Source: Legionellaceae bacterium (GTDB lineage: Bacteria > Pseudomonadota > Gammaproteobacteria > Legionellales > Legionellaceae). From it: DNA of 35,213 nt. The DNA is taken from contig JAUYSP010000017.1 of assembly GCA_030696305.1 (NCBI GenBank), positions 1-35,213 on the forward strand, read 5' to 3'. Every line of letters starts with the position of its first letter. Within the stretch, counting starts at the first letter, position 1. Below the pieces are notes generated by a model. That model saw nothing but the letters and a program-made list of their open reading frames with translations, did not search any database and was not told the DNA's origin. Shown piece after piece: positions 35,035 to 35,213 of this stretch. A program made the position numbers and the translations under genes.

Positions 35035-35155
35035 TATATTCTCCTAAGTTAAATTTAAGACTCCCGAATCAGCAGGGCTGTCCCATTATAAATTATTGAG
35101 CATAAAATATTAATTTTGATATTATACAGTCATAATTGTCTTTGCGAGCGTTAGC

Positions 35156-35206
35156 GAAGCAATCCAGATATCGGAGTTTTTAAGTCACATCGATCTGGAT
35201 TGCTTC
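35156..35206. repeat. Dispersed palindromic repeat, cut by window end
   Basis: GAAGCAATCCAGAT (35156-35169) is mirrored perfectly at 35193-35206. The flanks TTTGCGAGCGTTAGC and CACTTCGT suggest the arms extend further, with the right end lost at the window border. This wording (GCGAAGCAATCCAG) is a common intergenic repeat in Legionella, Coxiella and Rickettsia as I recall. It may form an RNA hairpin. Confidence 0.65.
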
Positions 35207-35213
35207 ACTTCGT

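Overview
The window is AT-rich gammaproteobacterial DNA, most likely from Legionella or another member of the Legionellales. This rests on several things together: an ankyrin-repeat protein of effector type, other orphan proteins of effector type, beta-barrel outer-membrane proteins of the opacity/Omp25 style, a bacterial homospermidine synthase, a compact histidine operon, and dispersed palindromic repeats of the kind common in intracellular bacteria. The assignment is inference from protein style, not from a marker gene.

Positions 1-6196 (minus strand): the start of a secondary-metabolite operon. A PAPS-type sulfotransferase is followed 21 bp later by the first 1655 residues of a giant polyketide synthase (PKS). 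Its order is GNAT, carrier protein, ketosynthase, dehydratase, methyltransferase, ketoreductase. No acyltransferase lies between ketosynthase and dehydratase. This is the architecture of a GNAT-primed, trans-acyltransferase loading module, so the assembly line probably starts here. Positions 6471-7190 hold an outer-membrane barrel gene with a 9-bp tandem repeat about 210 bp upstream.

Positions 7591-16464 (minus strand): a complete histidine pathway in one tightly packed operon, hisG-D-C-B-H-A-F-IE. It ends with a full-length but divergent purH, which consumes the AICAR released by HisF. Upstream of hisG is a TrpR/YerC-family repressor gene. Between the two is a perfect 15-bp inverted repeat, one arm of which covers the -10 element of a good promoter. 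The repressor's own upstream region carries a degenerate copy of the same site. Together these read as a local histidine regulatory circuit.

Positions 16565-20164: an accessory patch. It opens with a remnant reading frame, a tandem 12-mer, a palindrome and the 3' half of a tRNA, probably tRNA-Arg(CCU), which looks like an attachment-site scar. Small cargo genes follow (gamma-glutamylcyclotransferase-like, DUF1543, SAP/DUF6434). Next come a GyrI-like fragment joined out of frame to a headless hicA toxin, an intact hicB antitoxin, and an orphan protein of effector type. A 951-residue ankyrin protein (20449-23304) follows with its own strong promoter.

Positions 23313-23476: a 164-bp palindromic element like a MITE (a short non-autonomous transposon), with TA at both borders, between two convergent genes. 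After it come homospermidine synthase (minus) and, divergently, an aldehyde dehydrogenase/GABA-aminotransferase pair (plus), which could together handle putrescine. An orphan two-helix membrane protein is next.

Positions 29261-35213: tamA-tamB (outer-membrane protein translocation and assembly), an Omp25-like barrel protein, a bidirectional terminator, a Spy/CpxP-family periplasmic protein, and a dispersed palindromic repeat cut by the window end.
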